Positions 16,744-27,301 are shown, numbered from the stretch's first letter. The stretch: 64,000 nucleotides of DNA from Rhodovulum robiginosum (GCF_003944755.1 NZ_RWGU01000047.1:124001-188000); one strand, 5' to 3'. Numbers and translations: made by a program. The notes: a model not told the origin generated them from the sequence alone.

Positions 16744-17568
16744 ATGGCCAAGACACAGCCCCGCCTGACCGAACTGGACCCGGTTTGGAAGCGCATCTGC
16801 GACGAGGCCGAAGCCGCCGTCGCACAGGAACCGCTTTTGGGCGGTCTGATGCATTCGAGCCTTTTGCACCACGAGGGCTTTGCCAGTGCCTTGGCCTATC
16901 GTTTTGCCTTGAAGCTGTCTTCGGGCGAGATGTCCGAGCAGTTGCTGCGCGAGATCGCCGATGCGGCCTATGCCGCCGAACCGGTGCTCGGCAAGGCCGC
17001 GCGCGCCGACTTGATGGCCGTCTACGACCGCGACCCGGCCTGCCACCGCTACATACAGCCGATCCTGTTCTTCAAGGGGTTCCAGGCGTTGCAGGCCTAT
17101 CGCGTCGCCCATCACCTGTGGATGCAGGGCCGGCGGGACATGGCCTATTTCGTGCAGATGCGCGTGTCGGAAATGTTCGGCGTCGACATCCACCCGGCTG
17201 CCAGGCTGGGGCAGGGAATCATGATCGACCATGCCCATTCCATCGTCATCGGCGAAACGGCGGTGGTGGGCGACAATGTCTCGATGCTGCATTCGGTGAC
17301 GCTGGGCGGCACCGGCAAAGAGGAAGAGGACCGCCACCCCAAGATCGGCCACGGCGTGCTGATCGGTGCCGGCGCCAAGGTGCTGGGCAACATCACCGTC
17401 GGCCGCTGCTCGCGGGTCGCGGCGGGGTCGGTGGTGCTGGCCGATGTGCCGCCCAACTCGACCGTGGCGGGCGTCCCGGCCAGGATCGTGGGCGAGGCGG
17501 GCTGCGCCCAACCCTCGGTCGAGATGGATCACCGGCTGGGACGCGATTGCGGCTGCACCGAGACCTGA
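16744..17568 (+). CDS. cysE: Serine O-acetyltransferase
   Basis: 274 residues. Transfers acetyl from acetyl-CoA to L-serine, first step of cysteine synthesis. The N-terminal helical domain is followed by left-handed beta-helix hexapeptide repeats (IGETAVVGDNVSMLHSVTLG, KIGHGVLIGAGAKVLG). The motif DIHPAARLGQGIMIDHAHSI with its catalytic His residues is clear. ATG 16744 is chosen because AAAGGA lies 6 bp upstream; an in-frame ATG at 16729 would give five extra residues. Confidence 0.96.
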   Translation: MAKTQPRLTELDPVWKRICDEAEAAVAQEPLLGGLMHSSLLHHEGFASALAYRFALKLSSGEMSEQLLREIADAAYAAEPVLGKAARADLMAVYDRDPACHRYIQPILFFKGFQALQAYRVAHHLWMQGRRDMAYFVQMRVSEMFGVDIHPAARLGQGIMIDHAHSIVIGETAVVGDNVSMLHSVTLGGTGKEEEDRHPKIGHGVLIGAGAKVLGNITVGRCSRVAAGSVVLADVPPNSTVAGVPARIVGEAGCAQPSVEMDHRLGRDCGCTET

Positions 17569-17675
17569 GTGCACCGCGGGGCTTTCGGCCCCGAACGATT
17601 GCCGCTGCAAAGCAATGGCCGGGGAACATTTAGAGGCCACGAACGTTCGCCTGAGAAACGCAACCAGGTAAAATC

Positions 17676-17700
17676 GGCGGGCTCCCGTGCGGGGCCCGCC
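17676..17700 (+). other. GC-rich hairpin in the leader of the permease gene
   Basis: Arms GGCGGGC and GCCCGCC with an inner CCC/GGG stem and a GTGC loop, ending 17 bp before the permease ATG. There is no T-tract, so it is not a typical terminator; it could affect translation or be the end of the cysE transcript. A weaker hairpin CGGGGC/GCCCCG lies at 17577-17593 just after cysE. Confidence 0.4.
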
Positions 17701-17717
17701 TGAGAAAGCAGCCTTTC

Positions 17718-18926
17718 ATGCGATTTCTCGAGCTTTGGGGCGACGCCGCCCTGACCACGGCAGGCTTCTTTTGGACGGCGTTCTGGGCCTTTGCACTGGG
17801 CTATGCCATCAGTGCGGCGATCCAGGTCTTCGTCAGCCGCGACGGGATGCGCCAGGCGATGGGCACCGGCGGGGCGCGTAGCGTCGCGCTGGGCACGGTT
17901 TTCGGCTTCATTTCTTCTTCATGCAGCTTCTCGGCGCTGGCCACCGCGCGAGCGCTGTTTGCCAAGGGCGCCGGTTTCGTGCCTGCGATGGCCTTCCTGC
18001 TGGCCTCGACCAACCTGGTGATCGAACTGGGGATCATCATCCTGGCATTTCTCAGCTGGCAGTTCGTGGTCGGCGAATATGTGGGCGGGTTGGTGCTGAT
18101 CCTGCTGATGTGGGGGGTGGTCCGGCTGACCCGGCCGCGGCGGCTGATCGAGGATGCGCGCCAACGGGTCGAGGCGGGCCACGAGGACACGCGGCACCGG
18201 CTGAACGAGCTGTTTCACGGTCTCGCCGTGTGGCGGCTGCTGGCGCGGCGCTATTTCGGTGAATGGCAGATGGTCTGGAAGGATGTCACGGTGGGCTTCA
18301 CCGTGGCGGGCATGATCGCCGTTTTCGTACCGCCCGCGTTTTTCGCCTGGCTCTTTCCGGGAACCGGTGCGGATGTGGATCCGACCGCGTGGCAGGCCGT
18401 GCAGCATGCGGTGATCGGGCCCGTGGCTGCCTTCATGACCTTCATCGGGTCAATGGGCAATATTCCACTGGCCGGTCTTCTCTATGCCAACGGGGTGAGC
18501 GTGGCCGGCGTGATGGCGTTCATCTTTTCCGACCTTGTGGTGTTGCCGGTTATCCGGGTCCATGCCCGGTTCTATGGTTGGAAGATGGCGCTTTATATCG
18601 CCGGCGTGTTTCTTGTGGCGCTGATCGCGGCGGCGCTGGTCATCCATTTCGGATTCCAGCTTTTCGGCCTTACCCCAACGCCGGAAGGCCACGGCTTGAT
18701 GCAGCCCGAAGAGCGGTTTTCACTCGACCATACGTTCTTTTTCAATCTCGGGTTCGGCCTTGTGACACTTGCCTTCGCGGCACTCGCCGCTGCGCCCGGC
18801 GCGAAGGGCGAGCATCAACACGATCACGACCACGGCGGTGCCATCGATCGGGTGCTTTACTGGCTGGCGCTCGCCGCTTTTGCCTGGCTCGGTGCCGGGC
18901 TGCTGCTGGCCGTTTTCATCACGTGA
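17718..18926 (+). CDS. ArsP/DUF318 (UPF0718)-type permease
   Basis: 402-residue membrane protein with about eight to ten helices. Diagnostic family segments are GFISSSCSFSALATARALFA near residue 70 and FIGSMGNIPLAGLLYANGVS later. A large central loop (RPRRLIEDARQRVEAG) is cytoplasmic-looking, and a His-rich loop HQHDHDH precedes the last helix. Related proteins export organoarsenicals or are of unknown substrate, so the substrate is not assigned. No arsR- or arsenic-related gene is nearby. Confidence 0.8.
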   Translation: MRFLELWGDAALTTAGFFWTAFWAFALGYAISAAIQVFVSRDGMRQAMGTGGARSVALGTVFGFISSSCSFSALATARALFAKGAGFVPAMAFLLASTNLVIELGIIILAFLSWQFVVGEYVGGLVLILLMWGVVRLTRPRRLIEDARQRVEAGHEDTRHRLNELFHGLAVWRLLARRYFGEWQMVWKDVTVGFTVAGMIAVFVPPAFFAWLFPGTGADVDPTAWQAVQHAVIGPVAAFMTFIGSMGNIPLAGLLYANGVSVAGVMAFIFSDLVVLPVIRVHARFYGWKMALYIAGVFLVALIAAALVIHFGFQLFGLTPTPEGHGLMQPEERFSLDHTFFFNLGFGLVTLAFAALAAAPGAKGEHQHDHDHGGAIDRVLYWLALAAFAWLGAGLLLAVFIT

Positions 18927-19160
18927 GCGGGGTCGGCCTTGGGGCGCCGGTGCCGGACATCAGCGCCCGGCGTGCGCGAGGTGTGATCGGGCCCCGAAAA
19001 GCGTTCGCACGCCGCTCTTTGCATCGCGCAGCACTCTTTCATGGGAGCGCGGCGCAGGGCGAGGTCGTTCGCCCCGTCCGTAGGGCGTCCCCGATGCCCG
19101 TTTTCCCCCGGCGCGCCGCGTGATCCGCGGGCGCCCTGCGGCAGTTCGCGCCGCGGCGGA

Positions 19161-20477
19161 TCAAACCAGCATGGAAAGCGGGTTTTCCAGGTTGTCCTTG
19201 ATCGCCTGCAACAGCTCGGCGCCGAGCGCGCCGTCGATCACGCGGTGATCGACGCTGAGAGTGACCGACATGACGGTTGCCGTCGCAAGCTGGCCGTCTT
19301 CGCCCACCACGGGTTTTCTGACACCAGCGCCGACCGCGAGGATCGCGCCGTGGGGCGGGTTGATGACGGCATCGAAATTGTCGATGCCGAACATCCCCAG
19401 GTTGGAAATCGCAAAGCTGCCGCCCTGGTATTCGTGGGGCGCGAGCTTGCGGTCGCGCGCGCGGGCGGCGAGGTCTTTCATCTCGGCGGACAGCGCCGAG
19501 AGGGTTTTCGCCTCGGCATCGCGGAGCACCGGCGTGAAGAGCCCGCCCTCGATGGCCACGGCCACGGCCACGTCCGAGGGATTGAGTTGCAGGATGCGGT
19601 CGCCGGCCCAGACCGCGTTGGCCTTGGGCACCTGTTGCAGGGCCAGCGCGCAGGCCTTGATGATGAAGTCGTTGACCGAGAGCTTCACGCCGCGCGACTC
19701 GAGCTGGCTGTTGAGGGTCTTGCGGAAGTCGAGCAGCGCGTCCAGGCGGATGTCGCGGCGCAGGTAGAAATGCGGGATCGTCTGCTTGGCCTCGGTCAGG
19801 CGCTGGGCGATGGTCTTGCGCATGCCGTCGAGCGCGATCTCCTGGTAGTCGCGGTCGGCATAGATCTTGGCGACGGCCGCGGCGTCGGGGCCGGCCGGCA
19901 TCGGCGCAGCAGCGCCGGACGCGGCCGGGGCCGCGGCGGAGGGCTGCGACGCCTCAGCGGGTTTGGCGGTCTCGACATCGGCCTTGACGATGCGGCCGCG
20001 GGGGCCGGAGCCTGCTATCTGCGCTAGATCGAGCCCCTTTTCCGCGGCAATCCGGCGGGCGAGCGGCGAGGCGAAGATGCGCGAGCCGTCGCTGGCCTCG
20101 GGTGCTGGCGGCGCGGCGGCCGGCGCGGAGCCCCCGTCGGGGGCCGCCTTGCCGCCCGCGTCGGCCTTTTCGGCCTCCGGCGCGGGTTTCGGGGCGGGGG
20201 CCGAGGCGTCGCTGTCGATATCGTCGGCGCTTTCGCCCTCTTCCAGAATCACGGCGATGGGGGTGTTGACCTTCACGCCCTCGGTGCCTGCCTCGACGAG
20301 GATCTTTCCCAGCGTGCCCTCGTCGACGGCCTCGAATTCCATCGTGGCCTTGTCGGTCTCGATCTCGGCCAGAAGGTCGCCGGCCGACACGGTGTCGCCC
20401 TCTTTCACCAGCCACTTGGCCAGCGTGCCTTCCTCCATCGTGGGGGAGAGGGCGGGCATCAGGATTTCGGTGGGCAT
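19161..20477 (-). CDS. pdhC: Pyruvate dehydrogenase E2 (dihydrolipoamide acetyltransferase)
   Basis: 438 residues. Lipoyl domain at 1-80 with lipoylated Lys43 in ETDKATMEF, Ala/Pro-rich linker (about 90-135), peripheral subunit-binding domain ([20 protein letters not shown]), second linker, then the catalytic acetyltransferase domain ending with the [14 protein letters not shown] active-site motif. It makes acetyl-CoA from the acetyl group passed by E1. It is 13 bp downstream of pdhB and clearly cotranscribed. A 47-bp stretch of its linker is shared with pdhB. Confidence 0.97.
   Translation of the reverse strand: MPTEILMPALSPTMEEGTLAKWLVKEGDTVSAGDLLAEIETDKATMEFEAVDEGTLGKILVEAGTEGVKVNTPIAVILEEGESADDIDSDASAPAPKPAPEAEKADAGGKAAPDGGSAPAAAPPAPEASDGSRIFASPLARRIAAEKGLDLAQIAGSGPRGRIVKADVETAKPAEASQPSAAAPAASGAAAPMPAGPDAAAVAKIYADRDYQEIALDGMRKTIAQRLTEAKQTIPHFYLRRDIRLDALLDFRKTLNSQLESRGVKLSVNDFIIKACALALQQVPKANAVWAGDRILQLNPSDVAVAVAIEGGLFTPVLRDAEAKTLSALSAEMKDLAARARDRKLAPHEYQGGSFAISNLGMFGIDNFDAVINPPHGAILAVGAGVRKPVVGEDGQLATATVMSVTLSVDHRVIDGALGAELLQAIKDNLENPLSMLV
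20120..20166 (-). repeat. 47-bp linker repeat, pdhC copy
   Basis: Nearly identical to 21540-21586 in pdhB (one mismatch, at 20155). It contains the dyad GCCCCCGTCGGGGGC and encodes [11 protein letters not shown] in both linkers in the same frame. Confidence 0.8.
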
Positions 20478-20490
20478 GTCGCGCGCCTCC

Positions 20491-21876
20491 TCAGCGATAG
20501 GTCACTTGGCGGGCGGCCTCGATGACCTCCTTGGTGGTCACCAGCGCCAGCTTTTCGAGGTTGGCCGCATAGGGCATGGGCACGTCCTTGCCGGTGCAAT
20601 TGATCACCGGCGCGTCGAGCCAGTCGAAGGCCTCCTGCATCAGCACCGCCGAAATGTGGTTGCCGATCGAGCAGACCGGCCAGCCCTCTTCGACGGTTAC
20701 GCAGCGGTTGGTCTTTTTCACGCTTTCGATGACGGTCGCGGTGTCGAGGGGCCTGAGCGTGCGCAGGTCGATCACCTCGGCCTCGATGCCGTCCTTGGCC
20801 AGGGCCTCGGCGGCCTCCAGCGCGTAGGTCATGCCGATGCCGAAGCTGACGATGGTCACGTCGGACCCTTCGCGCCAGATCCGGGCCTTACCGAAGGGGA
20901 CGGTGAAATCGTCCAGCGCGGGCACGTCGAAGGACCGGCCGTAAAGGATCTCGTTTTCGAGGAAGATCACCGGGTTGGGGTCGCGGATGGCGGTTTTCAG
21001 CAGGCCCTTGGCATCGGCGGCCGAATAGGGCTGAACCACCCTGAGCCCCGGCACCTGCGCGTACCAGGCGGCGTAATCCTGGCTGTGCTGGGCGGCGACG
21101 CGGGCCGCCGCGCCGTTGGGGCCGCGGAACACCATCGGGCAGCCCATCTGACCGCCCGACATGTAGAGCGTCTTGGCCGCCGAGTTGATGATCTGGTCCA
21201 TCGCCTGCATCGCGAAGTTGAAGGTCATGAACTCGACGATCGGGCGCAGGCCGCCAAAGGCTGCGCCGACGCCGAGCCCGGCGAAGCCGTGTTCGGTGAT
21301 CGGCGTGTCGATCACGCGCTTGGCGCCGAACTCGTCCAACAGGCCCTGGCTGATCTTGTAGGCGCCCTGGTACTCGGCCACCTCCTCGCCCATCAGAAAG
21401 ACAGTGTCGTCGCGGCGCATCTCTTCGGCCATGGCGTCGCGCAGCGCCTCGCGCACGGTGGTGGATTTCATCTCGGTGCCCTCGGGCACCTCCGGCTCGG
21501 GCGCGGGGGCGGCGGCCTTGGGTTCGGCCGGGGGGGCGTCCGGCGCGGAGCCCCCGTCGGGGGCCGCCTTGCCGGCCGCGTCGGCCGCGGGCGCGGCCTC
21601 CTGCGCCTTCGCCGCGGCGGCCTCGGCATCCTCGCCTTCTTCGACCATCACGGCGATGGGGGTGTTGACCTTCACCCCCTCGGTGCCGGCGGGCACGAGG
21701 ATCTTGCCCAGCGTGCCCTCGTCGACGGCCTCGAATTCCATCGTGGCCTTGTCGGTTTCGATCTCGGCCAGGATATCTCCGGCCGATACGGTATCGCCCT
21801 CGTTCACCAGCCACTTGGCGAGCGTGCCCTCTTCCATGGTGGGCGAGAGGGCGGGCATCAGGATTTCGGTGGCCAT
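20491..21876 (-). CDS. pdhB: Pyruvate dehydrogenase E1 beta with N-terminal lipoyl domain
   Basis: 461 residues. An N-terminal lipoyl domain (Lys43 in ETDKATMEF) is fused by an Ala/Pro linker to the E1 beta transketolase domain ([60 protein letters not shown]). Such fusion is common in alphaproteobacteria. With PdhA it decarboxylates pyruvate with thiamine diphosphate. The lipoyl domain is about 90 per cent identical to that of PdhC. Position between pdhA and pdhC fits one operon. Confidence 0.97.
   Translation of the reverse strand: MATEILMPALSPTMEEGTLAKWLVNEGDTVSAGDILAEIETDKATMEFEAVDEGTLGKILVPAGTEGVKVNTPIAVMVEEGEDAEAAAAKAQEAAPAADAAGKAAPDGGSAPDAPPAEPKAAAPAPEPEVPEGTEMKSTTVREALRDAMAEEMRRDDTVFLMGEEVAEYQGAYKISQGLLDEFGAKRVIDTPITEHGFAGLGVGAAFGGLRPIVEFMTFNFAMQAMDQIINSAAKTLYMSGGQMGCPMVFRGPNGAAARVAAQHSQDYAAWYAQVPGLRVVQPYSAADAKGLLKTAIRDPNPVIFLENEILYGRSFDVPALDDFTVPFGKARIWREGSDVTIVSFGIGMTYALEAAEALAKDGIEAEVIDLRTLRPLDTATVIESVKKTNRCVTVEEGWPVCSIGNHISAVLMQEAFDWLDAPVINCTGKDVPMPYAANLEKLALVTTKEVIEAARQVTYR
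21540..21586 (-). repeat. 47-bp linker repeat, pdhB copy
   Basis: Partner of 20120-20166 with one mismatch (21575). It lies in the linker between the lipoyl domain and the E1 beta domain. Confidence 0.8.
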
Positions 21877-21890
21877 CTGCGTCTCCTCCC

Positions 21891-22901
21891 TCAGGCGTTC
21901 TGCGGCGCGACGTCGGCGTAGATGTCGGTATAAAGCTCTTCGAGCGCGGGCTCGGGGCTTTCCTTGGCGAATTCGGCGGCCTCGTTGACGACCGCCTTGA
22001 TGTCCTTGTCGATGGCCTTGAGATCGTCATCGCTGGCGTGCTTGCCCTGCAGGATCAGCTCGCGCACATGCTCGATCGCGTCGCGCTCTTCGCGGATCTT
22101 CTGCACCTCTTCGCGCGAGCGGTACTTTGCCGGGTCCGACATGGAATGGCCGCGGTAACGATAGGTCATGATCTCAAGGATATAGGGGCCCTTGCCGGCG
22201 CGGCAGTGGGCGACGGCCTTTTCGCCGGCGGCCTTGACCGCGAGCACGTCCATCCCGTCGACCGCCTCGCCCTCGATCCCGTAGGCGGCGCCGCGTTCCC
22301 AGAAATCGGGGCTTTTCGTTGCGCGCTTGACCGAGGTGCCCATGGCGTACTGGTTGTTCTCGATCACGAAGACCGCGGGCAGGTCCCAAAGCTCGGCCAT
22401 GTTGTAGGTTTCGGCCACCTGGCCCTGGTTCGCGGCACCGTCGCCGAAATAGATGAAGGTGACGCGATCGGTGCCCTTGTACATGTCCGAGAAGGCAAGG
22501 CCCGCGCCGATCGGCACCTGGGCCGCGACGATGCCGTGGCCGCCGTAGAAATGCTTCTCTTTCGAGAACATGTGCATCGAGCCGCCCTTGCCCTTGGAAT
22601 AGCCGCCGTCGCGTCCCGTCAGCTCGGCCATCACGCCCTTGGGGTCCATCCCGCAGGCCAGCATGTGGCCGTGGTCGCGGTAAGAGGTCACGCGCTTGTC
22701 GCCCTCGTCGGCCGAGGCCTCGAGCCCCACGACGACCGCCTCCTGGCCGATATAGAGGTGGCAGAAGCCGCCGATCAGACCCATGCCGTAAAGCTGGCCG
22801 GCCTTTTCCTCGAATCGCCGGATCAGCAGCATATCGCGGTAGTATTGAAGCAGCTCTTCTTTGGAAATGTTTGGTTTCGCGGTCGATTTTCGCGTGGCCA
22901 T
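21891..22901 (-). CDS. pdhA: Pyruvate dehydrogenase E1 alpha
   Basis: 336 residues. Thiamine-diphosphate binding motif GDGAANQGQ at 153-161 followed by the NN of [16 protein letters not shown]. The phosphorylation-loop-like [18 protein letters not shown] is present. First gene of pdhABC; 14 bp before pdhB. A perfect 14-bp palindrome lies 29 bp upstream of the ATG. Confidence 0.97.
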   Translation of the reverse strand: MATRKSTAKPNISKEELLQYYRDMLLIRRFEEKAGQLYGMGLIGGFCHLYIGQEAVVVGLEASADEGDKRVTSYRDHGHMLACGMDPKGVMAELTGRDGGYSKGKGGSMHMFSKEKHFYGGHGIVAAQVPIGAGLAFSDMYKGTDRVTFIYFGDGAANQGQVAETYNMAELWDLPAVFVIENNQYAMGTSVKRATKSPDFWERGAAYGIEGEAVDGMDVLAVKAAGEKAVAHCRAGKGPYILEIMTYRYRGHSMSDPAKYRSREEVQKIREERDAIEHVRELILQGKHASDDDLKAIDKDIKAVVNEAAEFAKESPEPALEELYTDIYADVAPQNA

Positions 22902-22929
22902 CGGGCAGCGCCTCCCTGCGCGGCAAATG

Positions 22930-22943
22930 GTTTAACGTTAAAC
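22930..22943. promoter_or_regulatory. Palindrome GTTTAACGTTAAAC upstream of pdhA
   Basis: Perfect 14-bp palindrome with a central CpG, within the 170-bp gap between the ftsB-like gene and pdhA. The even symmetry with central CG is typical of LacI-family operators. It lies 29 to 42 bp upstream of the pdhA start, where it would overlap a promoter. The factor is not identified. Confidence 0.5.
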
Positions 22944-23071
22944 AATCTGTATCAGACCTGTGGCGCGAATGCGAGGGGGTTTCTGGGCGTGGCGCGGCCG
23001 CCGAACGCGGCCGGGGATGCTGCAACCGCGTTCCACCAAGGATTTTGTGCACGACGCCGGGTTGCGGGGCC

Positions 23072-23374
23072 TCAGCGGATCACGATCTCGTCGGCGCGCA
23101 CCAGGCCCAGCACGCTGCGCGCCTGTTCGTCGAGAAGATCGAGATCGAGGTAGTCGTCCGACAGCCGGTGCGTCTTGTTGCGCATCACCTCGAGTTCGGC
23201 CGTCAGCGCCGCATGGCGGGCGCGCAGCGACTGCGCCTCGGCCTCGATCTGAACCCGGCGGAACAGGCCGAAATCACCCTGCACCGCGGCAAAGGTGAAA
23301 TACATCCCCAAAGAGAAGATGACGGCGACGTAAAGGACCGCGCCTAACGCGGGGTGCTTGCGGGTGCTGCTCAT
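23072..23374 (-). CDS. FtsB/DivIC-family septum formation initiator
   Basis: 100 residues. One N-terminal membrane helix (ALGAVLYVAVIFSLGMYFTF) followed by a periplasmic coiled coil (VQIEAEAQSLRARHAALTAE) and the short terminal VLGLVRADEIVI typical of FtsB-like divisome proteins. It would join FtsL/FtsQ at the septum. It lies between pgk and pdhA on the same strand, as in related genomes. Two operator-like dyads lie upstream at 23449-23481. Confidence 0.85.
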   Translation of the reverse strand: MSSTRKHPALGAVLYVAVIFSLGMYFTFAAVQGDFGLFRRVQIEAEAQSLRARHAALTAELEVMRNKTHRLSDDYLDLDLLDEQARSVLGLVRADEIVIR

Positions 23375-23448
23375 GCGATCTGCCTCGAAACGCCTCTGAC
23401 GGGCGCCTCCGCAAACCATCGCACAAGTGATTCGGGTTGTGAATCCCC

Positions 23449-23481
23449 TTTCGTCCGAAAGCCCTTATTTTTCGGACGAAA
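23449..23481. promoter_or_regulatory. Tandem TTTCGNNCGAAA dyads (operator pair)
   Basis: TTTCGTCCGAAA (23449-23460) and TTTCGGACGAAA (23470-23481) are each imperfect palindromes with a two-base core. Their centres are 21 bp apart, two helical turns. The two together also form a 13-bp inverted repeat. They lie 75 to 107 bp upstream of the ftsB-like ATG and 40 bp after the pgk stop. This looks like a pair of repressor or activator sites; the regulator is unknown. Confidence 0.5.
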
Positions 23482-23520
23482 GGTCGGGCACGGGCGCCGC
23501 GCGCCCGCGCCCCCAAGGGG

Positions 23521-24711
<1,191 letters not shown>

Positions 24712-24861
24712 TCCGTCCGTACTCCTCCGCGGGAAATCCATTCGCGCGCCACTTGACCCATTCGCCGCCCGCCCGTCAACTGCAGCCCCCGGCTTTGGGC
24801 TTCCCTTCAGCGATATGCCGCACTAGGTTGCCGCGCGAAACGCAGCCAAGGAGCGCCCGGA

Positions 24862-25368
24862 ATGGCCGAGATCAAGGACCCCGAAAACACCATCGTCATC
24901 GCGCTGAAGGACGGCCCGGTGACCATCGAGCTGTTGCCCGACGTGGCGCCCGCCCATTGCGCCCGGATGAAAGAGCTGGCCCGCGCCGGCGCCTATGACA
25001 ACGTGGTGTTCCACCGGGTGATCGACGGCTTCATGGCGCAGACGGGCGACGTGGCCAACGGCAATGCCGAACAGGGGTTCGATTTGCGCCGCGCTGGCAC
25101 CGGCGCGTCGGACCTGCCCGACCTGCCGGCCGAGTTCTCGCGCATCCCCCATGACCGCGGCACCCTGGGTGCGGCGCGGTCGTCGAACCCCAACTCGGCC
25201 AACTCGCAATTCTTCATCAATTTCGCCGACAACCATTTCCTCAACGGCCAGTACACCGTCTATGGCCGCGTGATCGAGGGGATGGAACATGTCGACGCCA
25301 TCACGCGGGGCGAGCCGCCCGCGACCCCCGACCGCATGCTCAGCGTCAAGGTGGCCGCCGATGCGTAA
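24862..25368 (+). CDS. ppiB: Cytoplasmic peptidyl-prolyl isomerase (cyclophilin)
   Basis: 168 residues. Cyclophilin fold with FHRVIDGFMAQTGDV and NSANSQFFINF, the active-site strings that hold the catalytic Arg and Phe. No signal peptide, so cytoplasmic. AAGGAG precedes the ATG. It overlaps the next cyclophilin gene by 8 bp; the two probably arose by tandem duplication. Confidence 0.95.
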   Translation: MAEIKDPENTIVIALKDGPVTIELLPDVAPAHCARMKELARAGAYDNVVFHRVIDGFMAQTGDVANGNAEQGFDLRRAGTGASDLPDLPAEFSRIPHDRGTLGAARSSNPNSANSQFFINFADNHFLNGQYTVYGRVIEGMEHVDAITRGEPPATPDRMLSVKVAADA

Positions 25369-25915
25369 GCTCGCCCTCGCCTTCGCCCTGACCTTGGCCG
25401 CGGGCCCGGCGCTGGCCACCGGCCTCGAGATCGAGGTCGCCGGCGAGGGGGCCAACGGCACCATCGTGGTCGACCTGCTGGAGGATGTCGCCCCCGCCCA
25501 TACCGCCCGTATCGTCGAGCTGGCCCAGGAGGGGGCCTATGACGGGGTGGTGTTCCACCGCGTCATCGACGGCTTCATGGCGCAAACCGGCGACGTGGAA
25601 TTCGGCACGTTCGGCGAAGACATGCGCCGCGCCGGCATGGGCGGGTCGGAAAAGCCCGACCTGGCCGCGGAGTTCTCGGATGAACCCTTCGCCCGCGGCA
25701 CCCTCGGCATGGCCCGCGCGGCGGACCCGAACTCGGCCAACAGCCAGTTCTTCATCATGTTCGCCCCGGCGCCGCATCTGAACGGTCAATATACCGTGGT
25801 CGGCCGCGTGACCGATGGGATGGACGTGGTCGATGCCATCAAGCGCGGCGAGGGCCGCAACGGCGCGGTCATGGGTCAGCCCGACCGTATGGTGACGGTC
25901 ACCGTCACCGAGTGA
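25361..25915 (+). CDS. Periplasmic peptidyl-prolyl isomerase (cyclophilin)
   Basis: 184 residues. An N-terminal signal peptide (MRKLALAFALTLAAGPALAT) is followed by a cyclophilin domain with FHRVIDGFMAQTGDVEFGTF and NSANSQFFIMF. Export to the periplasm follows from the signal peptide. Start at ATG 25361 inside the end of the previous gene gives a canonical signal sequence; a longer frame from 25289 does not. Confidence 0.93.
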   Translation: MRKLALAFALTLAAGPALATGLEIEVAGEGANGTIVVDLLEDVAPAHTARIVELAQEGAYDGVVFHRVIDGFMAQTGDVEFGTFGEDMRRAGMGGSEKPDLAAEFSDEPFARGTLGMARAADPNSANSQFFIMFAPAPHLNGQYTVVGRVTDGMDVVDAIKRGEGRNGAVMGQPDRMVTVTVTE

Positions 25916-26025
25916 CGCCCGCGCCCGGCGCGCCCGGCACACGCCGCGTCACCTTCCGGTGAGCCGGGCTCGGCAGGCGGGGCGGCATCTGCCATTCTTC
26001 GCTTTTTCGAAAGGGAGGACCGGCG

Positions 26026-26994
26026 ATGCCACCGACACGGCTTTTCGCGCTCTTTGCGCTCTGGCTCTGGGCCGGGTCCGCTGCGGCCGATCCGACCTTC
26101 TGGGCCAACGAGTTCCCGAAAACCGATTTCAGCCGCAGCGCCGTGGGCGGCTGGGGCGAGATCGTCTCGGGCGGGCCGGGGCGCGACGGCATCCCCGCGC
26201 TGTCCGCCCCGGCCTTCCGCCCGGCGGCGGGCGAGACCCGGCTCTCCGACCGCGAGCCCGTGATGGTGCTCGACCTCGGTGCCGGGCCGGCGCGCGCCTA
26301 CCCGATCCGCTACCTCACCTGGCACGAGATCGTGAACGACACCGTCGCGGGCCGGCCCGTCGCCGTCACCTTCTGCCCCTTGTGCAATTCCGGCCTCGTT
26401 TTCGACCGGCAGGTGGGCGGCGAGGTGCTCGATTTCGGCGTCACCGGCAAGCTGCGCAACTCCGACATGGTGATGTACGACCGCCAGAGCGAAAGCTGGT
26501 GGCAACAGGCCACCGGCGAGGGCATCGTCGGGCGCTACACCGGCACGCAGCTCACCCAACTCCCCGCCTGGATGCAAAGCTGGGCCGCCTTCCGCGCCGC
26601 TCATCCCGAGGGTCTGGTGATGGATCAGCCCGATTGGCCCCGCGCCTATGGCCGCAACCCCTATGTCGGCTACGACGGCGCGCGCCGGCCCTTTCTCTAC
26701 CGGGGCGAAGATCCGCCCCACGGCATCCCGCCGCTCGCCCGCGTGGTGCGGGTGGGTGCGCGCGCCTGGCCGCTTTCGCGGCTGCGCGACGCCGGCGAGA
26801 TCGCCGAGGCCGGCGTGGTGATCAGCTGGCGCGCGGGGCAGGCCTCGGCGCTCGACAGCGCGGCGATCGGGCAGGGCCGGGATGTCGGCAACATCCGGGT
26901 GCGCGACGGCGCGGGCCGCGACCTGCCCCATGACGTGCTGTTCGCGTTTGCCTTCCACGCCTTCTGGCCCGAAGGGACATGGATGGTCGACTGA
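26026..26994 (+). CDS. DUF3179 domain-containing secreted protein
   Basis: 322 residues with a signal peptide (MPPTRLFALFALWLWAGSAA). The DUF3179 domain is recognised by YPIRYLTWHEIVNDTVAGRP followed by VAVTFCPLCNSGLVFDRQV, with a CPLC motif, and LRNSDMVMYDRQSESWWQQ. Function of the family is unknown; the CxxC suggests metal or redox chemistry. No close partner gene is evident. Confidence 0.88.
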   Translation: MPPTRLFALFALWLWAGSAAADPTFWANEFPKTDFSRSAVGGWGEIVSGGPGRDGIPALSAPAFRPAAGETRLSDREPVMVLDLGAGPARAYPIRYLTWHEIVNDTVAGRPVAVTFCPLCNSGLVFDRQVGGEVLDFGVTGKLRNSDMVMYDRQSESWWQQATGEGIVGRYTGTQLTQLPAWMQSWAAFRAAHPEGLVMDQPDWPRAYGRNPYVGYDGARRPFLYRGEDPPHGIPPLARVVRVGARAWPLSRLRDAGEIAEAGVVISWRAGQASALDSAAIGQGRDVGNIRVRDGAGRDLPHDVLFAFAFHAFWPEGTWMVD

Positions 26995-27009
26995 CGGCCG
27001 CTCCGGGCT

Positions 27010-27180
27010 GGGCGGTCTGACCGACGGCGCGATCGCCACGGACAACGGGAACGTCGTCGAAGGGCCGGACCATCGATCCGACGATCACCTTCCCCGCCGA
27101 CGATATCCGCGATTTCACCGCGATCACGCTGCATGTGGACGCGTCCAACGGGGCGGCGGCGCGCCCTGGCCCGGCGCGCG
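27010..27180 (+). pseudogene. Possible frameshifted gene remnant
   Basis: The sequence has coding-like composition in two successive frames. First frame: GGLTDGAIATDNGNVVEG. Then, after a shift near 27065: TIDPTITFPADDIRDFTAI, TLHVDASNG. Codons end mainly in G or C, like real genes here. I do not recognise the family. It could be a degraded gene between the DUF3179 gene and tyrS, or chance. The rest of 26995-27341 holds two facing copies of the short intergenic repeat. Confidence 0.28.
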
Positions 27181-27220
27181 CGGCCTGGCCGATCCGTGCG
27201 GGAGGCGCCTTGCGGCGCCT

Positions 27221-27253
27221 GCCTCCGGCGGGGATATTTCTTGCCAGAAGAAG
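27221..27253 (+). repeat. Short intergenic repeat, copy 2
   Basis: Type I copy: GCCTCCGGC, GGGGATATTTC-TT-GCCAGAAGAAG. The 5' 19 bp are identical to copy 1. It faces copy 3 (27280-27301) 26 bp away, forming an inverted pair between the DUF3179 gene and tyrS. Confidence 0.75.
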
Positions 27254-27279
27254 CGCAGGGGTGGCGCGCCGCCCTTGCC

Positions 27280-27301
27280 CTTCTTCTTGGTGCAAATACC
27301 C
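27280..27301 (-). repeat. Short intergenic repeat, copy 3
   Basis: Type II copy on the minus strand: GGGTATTT-GCA-CCAAGAAGAAG. It lies 41 bp after the tyrS stop, with a GC-rich dyad (27304-27340) in between, which could serve as the tyrS terminator. Confidence 0.75.

Noticed and set aside
18927-19160. Terminator in the 234-bp gap between permease and pdhC
   Set aside because: Only GC-rich dyads without clear stem-loop plus T-tract.
22930-22943. TTAACGTTAA as a CtrA site
   Set aside because: Half sites are separated by 2 and not 7 bases.
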